Assembly: GCA_963772555.1 (NCBI GenBank)
Contig: CAVYXQ010000008.1
Span: forward strand, 124,001-188,000
Reading direction: 5' to 3'
Source: Roseiarcus sp963772555
GTDB lineage: Bacteria > Pseudomonadota > Alphaproteobacteria > Rhizobiales > Beijerinckiaceae
Length of the DNA stretch: 64,000 nt
Numbering within the stretch: the stretch's first letter is position 1; every line of letters begins with the position of its first letter. Below the pieces are notes generated by a model, which was not told where the DNA came from, did no database searches, and worked only from the letters and a program-made list of their open reading frames with translations. A program made the translations under genes and the position numbers. This document shows, piece by piece, positions 62,369 through 64,000 of this stretch.

Positions 62369-63418
62369 TTGCCGTCGGAATGGATCGTTGGCGCGTTCGT
62401 TTTCCCGGAGTTCTGGACAGATTTCGCTCGTGCGAAAGAAAACCTCGCCTCCTTGAGGGAGCATGGGGTCAACGCGATCATGACGGAAAGCGACGCTTAC
62501 GATCTGGCCGCCATTGATGAGACCCACGAAGCAGGTCTCCGGTTCTATGCCGGCGTCGCCTGTTTCTCCGACCACGCGTCGGGTTTCAGCCTGCTGAACC
62601 AGCGCCCCGAGCTCTGGCCGATCCTCGAGGACGGTTCACCCCGCCCGAAGCTCGAGTGGTACGTGGGCATGACTCCGGCTGACCGCAGACGTCAGCAAGA
62701 CGTTTTGGCGAGCATTGGCGCCATCGCACGCAGCTATCCGATTGACGGGCTCTTTCTCGATTTCGTCCGCTGGCCGCTCCATTGGGAAATCGAACTTCGC
62801 CCGGGTCGACCGCGTCCCTTGGACTCGAGCTTCGACCCGGCGACCCTGGCGAAGTTCGAGGAAGCAACCGGCATGGCGCTGGGACCCTGCCTCGAGACGA
62901 TATCGGCGAAGGCCGAATGGATTCGTCGGCGCCGGCCCCGCGAATGGGTCGATTTCAAGTGCAAGGTCGTCACCGACTTCGTTAGGGAAGCGCGACGCGT
63001 CCTCACGGAGGCGAAGTCCGACGCGAGGCTCGGAATCTATGTCGTGCCGAATGTGAAAGGCCTCACAGAGCAGTTGACAGGCCAGCGCATCGGCGATCTT
63101 GCGCCATTGGTCGACTGGGTGTCGCCGATGCTCTACCACAACATTTTGTTGCAGCCGCCGAGCTGGATCGCATCTGCGCTCGCAGATGTCGTCGCCACAG
63201 CTGGGCCGAAGGCGCTGCCCGTGATTCAGGCGGATTCCAACCGCGACGCCGCCCTCATGGCTGATTGGGGCCCTCCGATGACGGATGCCGATTGGAACGC
63301 CGCGCTGACGCAGGTCGCGGTGCGGCGAGACATCTCGGGACTCGTCGCGTTTCCGGGCATGGCCCTGATGGGGCCGAGGGGAGAGGCGCTGCGAACCGTG
63401 GTCAGAGCCCGGCAATGA
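62369..63418 (+). CDS. putative glycoside-hydrolase-like TIM-barrel protein
   Basis: A 349-residue cytosolic protein (no signal). NLASLREHGVNAIMTESDAY, DGLFLDFVRWPLHWEIELRPG and YVVPNVKGLTEQLTGQRIGDLAPLVDWVSPMLYHN resemble GHL-type barrels, with Asp in FLDFVRW as a possible catalytic residue. It overlaps a sugar ABC ATPase gene, so a carbohydrate substrate is likely. TTG 62369 is preceded by GGGGGG. The exact activity is unknown. Confidence 0.7.
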   Translation: MPSEWIVGAFVFPEFWTDFARAKENLASLREHGVNAIMTESDAYDLAAIDETHEAGLRFYAGVACFSDHASGFSLLNQRPELWPILEDGSPRPKLEWYVGMTPADRRRQQDVLASIGAIARSYPIDGLFLDFVRWPLHWEIELRPGRPRPLDSSFDPATLAKFEEATGMALGPCLETISAKAEWIRRRRPREWVDFKCKVVTDFVREARRVLTEAKSDARLGIYVVPNVKGLTEQLTGQRIGDLAPLVDWVSPMLYHNILLQPPSWIASALADVVATAGPKALPVIQADSNRDAALMADWGPPMTDADWNAALTQVAVRRDISGLVAFPGMALMGPRGEALRTVVRARQ

Positions 63419-64000
63419 TGGATGACAGCGGCGGCGTCTCCGATGCGCTGCTTCGCGCCGAGGCGATCAGCAAGAGGTTTGGCGCGGTCGTCGCCCTCGA
63501 GGATGTCGCTTTACAGATCGCCAAGGGCGAGATCACCGGACTTGTCGGCGACAACGGCGCCGGCAAGTCGACGCTCATCAAGATTCTCAGCGGGGCGCTG
63601 ACGCCGGACGCCGGCAGGATGGAGTTCGATGGGAAGGTTGTGAATTTCGCTTCGCCCGCCGAGGCTCGGGCCCGGGGCGTCGAAACCGTCTACCAGGACC
63701 TTGCGCTGGTCGGGAATCTCTCCGTCTGGGCGAATGTCTATCTCGGTCGCGAATTGACCTATGGCCCAAGGTCCTTCCACATCCTCGACAAGCCCAGCAT
63801 GCTTACCAACACCCGCGACATGCTCAAGCGGTTCGTCCGAAACATGCCCCCGATCGACGAGTCGGTCGAATCGCTCTCTGGCGGTCAGCGGCAGGTTGTC
63901 GCGATCGCGCGGGCGGGAGCGTGGGGCTCGAAGCTCATCCTGATGGACGAGCCGACCGCGGCGCTCGGAATCACCGAGACCAAGGCGGTCGAAGACGTGA
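63415..64000 (+). CDS. sugar ABC transporter ATP-binding protein (partial, C terminus beyond window)
   Basis: The first 195 residues of a RbsA/FrcA-like ATPase. Walker A GDNGAGKST, Q-loop VYQDLALVGNLS, signature LSGGQRQ and Walker B LILMDEPTAALG are all visible. It energises import of a sugar through a permease and binding protein that should follow. ATG 63415 overlaps the stop of the glycosidase-like gene (ATGA). The reading frame is open at position 64000. Confidence 0.92.
   Translation, partial: MMDDSGGVSDALLRAEAISKRFGAVVALEDVALQIAKGEITGLVGDNGAGKSTLIKILSGALTPDAGRMEFDGKVVNFASPAEARARGVETVYQDLALVGNLSVWANVYLGRELTYGPRSFHILDKPSMLTNTRDMLKRFVRNMPPIDESVESLSGGQRQVVAIARAGAWGSKLILMDEPTAALGITETKAVEDV

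Overview
The window is high-GC DNA whose gene content fits an alphaproteobacterium, most likely of the Hyphomicrobiales (rhizobial/Beijerinckiaceae-type). Pointers are an HWE histidine kinase, a DUF2865 protein, a ChrR-RpoE singlet-oxygen locus, an alphaproteobacterial heterotetrameric sarcosine oxidase, and the family of small palindromic intergenic repeats common in this order. The species cannot be fixed from the sequence. I see no rRNA, tRNA, CRISPR array or complete insertion sequence.

0-13.9 kb: housekeeping and stress genes (cyclic-nucleotide-binding protein, otsA, PRC-barrel protein, HWE kinase, deacetylase-like exported protein, SDR, EamA and MarC membrane proteins, xylB, cold-shock protein, FAD oxidoreductase). 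The 3' third of the first cyclic-nucleotide gene is repeated about 4.9 kb downstream as a headless copy. 13.9-22.3 kb: a glutaryl-CoA pair (frameshifted gcdH-like dehydrogenase plus class III CoA-transferase), LOG protein, sodB, a DUF2865 protein, and a corrinoid protein with a frameshifted UroD-type methyltransferase, then an SDR. 22.3-28.6 kb: a decayed accessory island. It holds repeated SDR tails, remnants of a higBA toxin-antitoxin pair, frameshifted methyltransferase and GNAT genes, a ParB-like small protein, an ImmA/IrrE-DUF4411 pair, a MarR regulator and a 32-bp perfect inverted repeat element.

28.6-33 kb: Mrp/ApbC ATPase with its DUF971 partner, a TSUP exporter, and a two-gene exopolysaccharide fragment (Wza-like export protein plus a CpsD-like protein that has lost its Walker A lysine). 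33.1-45.8 kb: C1/methylated-glycine catabolism. An overlapping operon encodes a dimethylglycine/sarcosine-dehydrogenase-type flavoprotein, a TetR regulator and SoxB. SoxD, SoxA and SoxG follow 4.7 kb later, beyond orphan genes, an intact higBA pair and a broken brnTA pair. 45.9-57.8 kb: aromatic/acyl-CoA catabolism (crotonase, feruloyl-CoA synthase, amidohydrolase, alpha/beta hydrolase, zinc alcohol dehydrogenase, FadB-like fusion), with a vapBC pair inserted, exported MsrA and MsrB, and uxuA. 57.8-62.2 kb: a rpoE-chrR-DUF1295 operon diverges from a FAD oxidoreductase-DUF1365 operon across a palindromic pair of RpoE-like -35 elements. 62.3-64 kb: a glycosidase-like protein overlapping a sugar ABC ATPase that runs off the window.

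At least six genes outside the higBA remnant carry single frameshifts (gcdH-like, uroD-like, methyltransferase, GNAT, immA, brnA). They cluster at 14-27 kb and 41.6 kb, while the large operons at 28-63 kb are intact. This suggests real decay in accessory DNA, but base-calling indels cannot be excluded.
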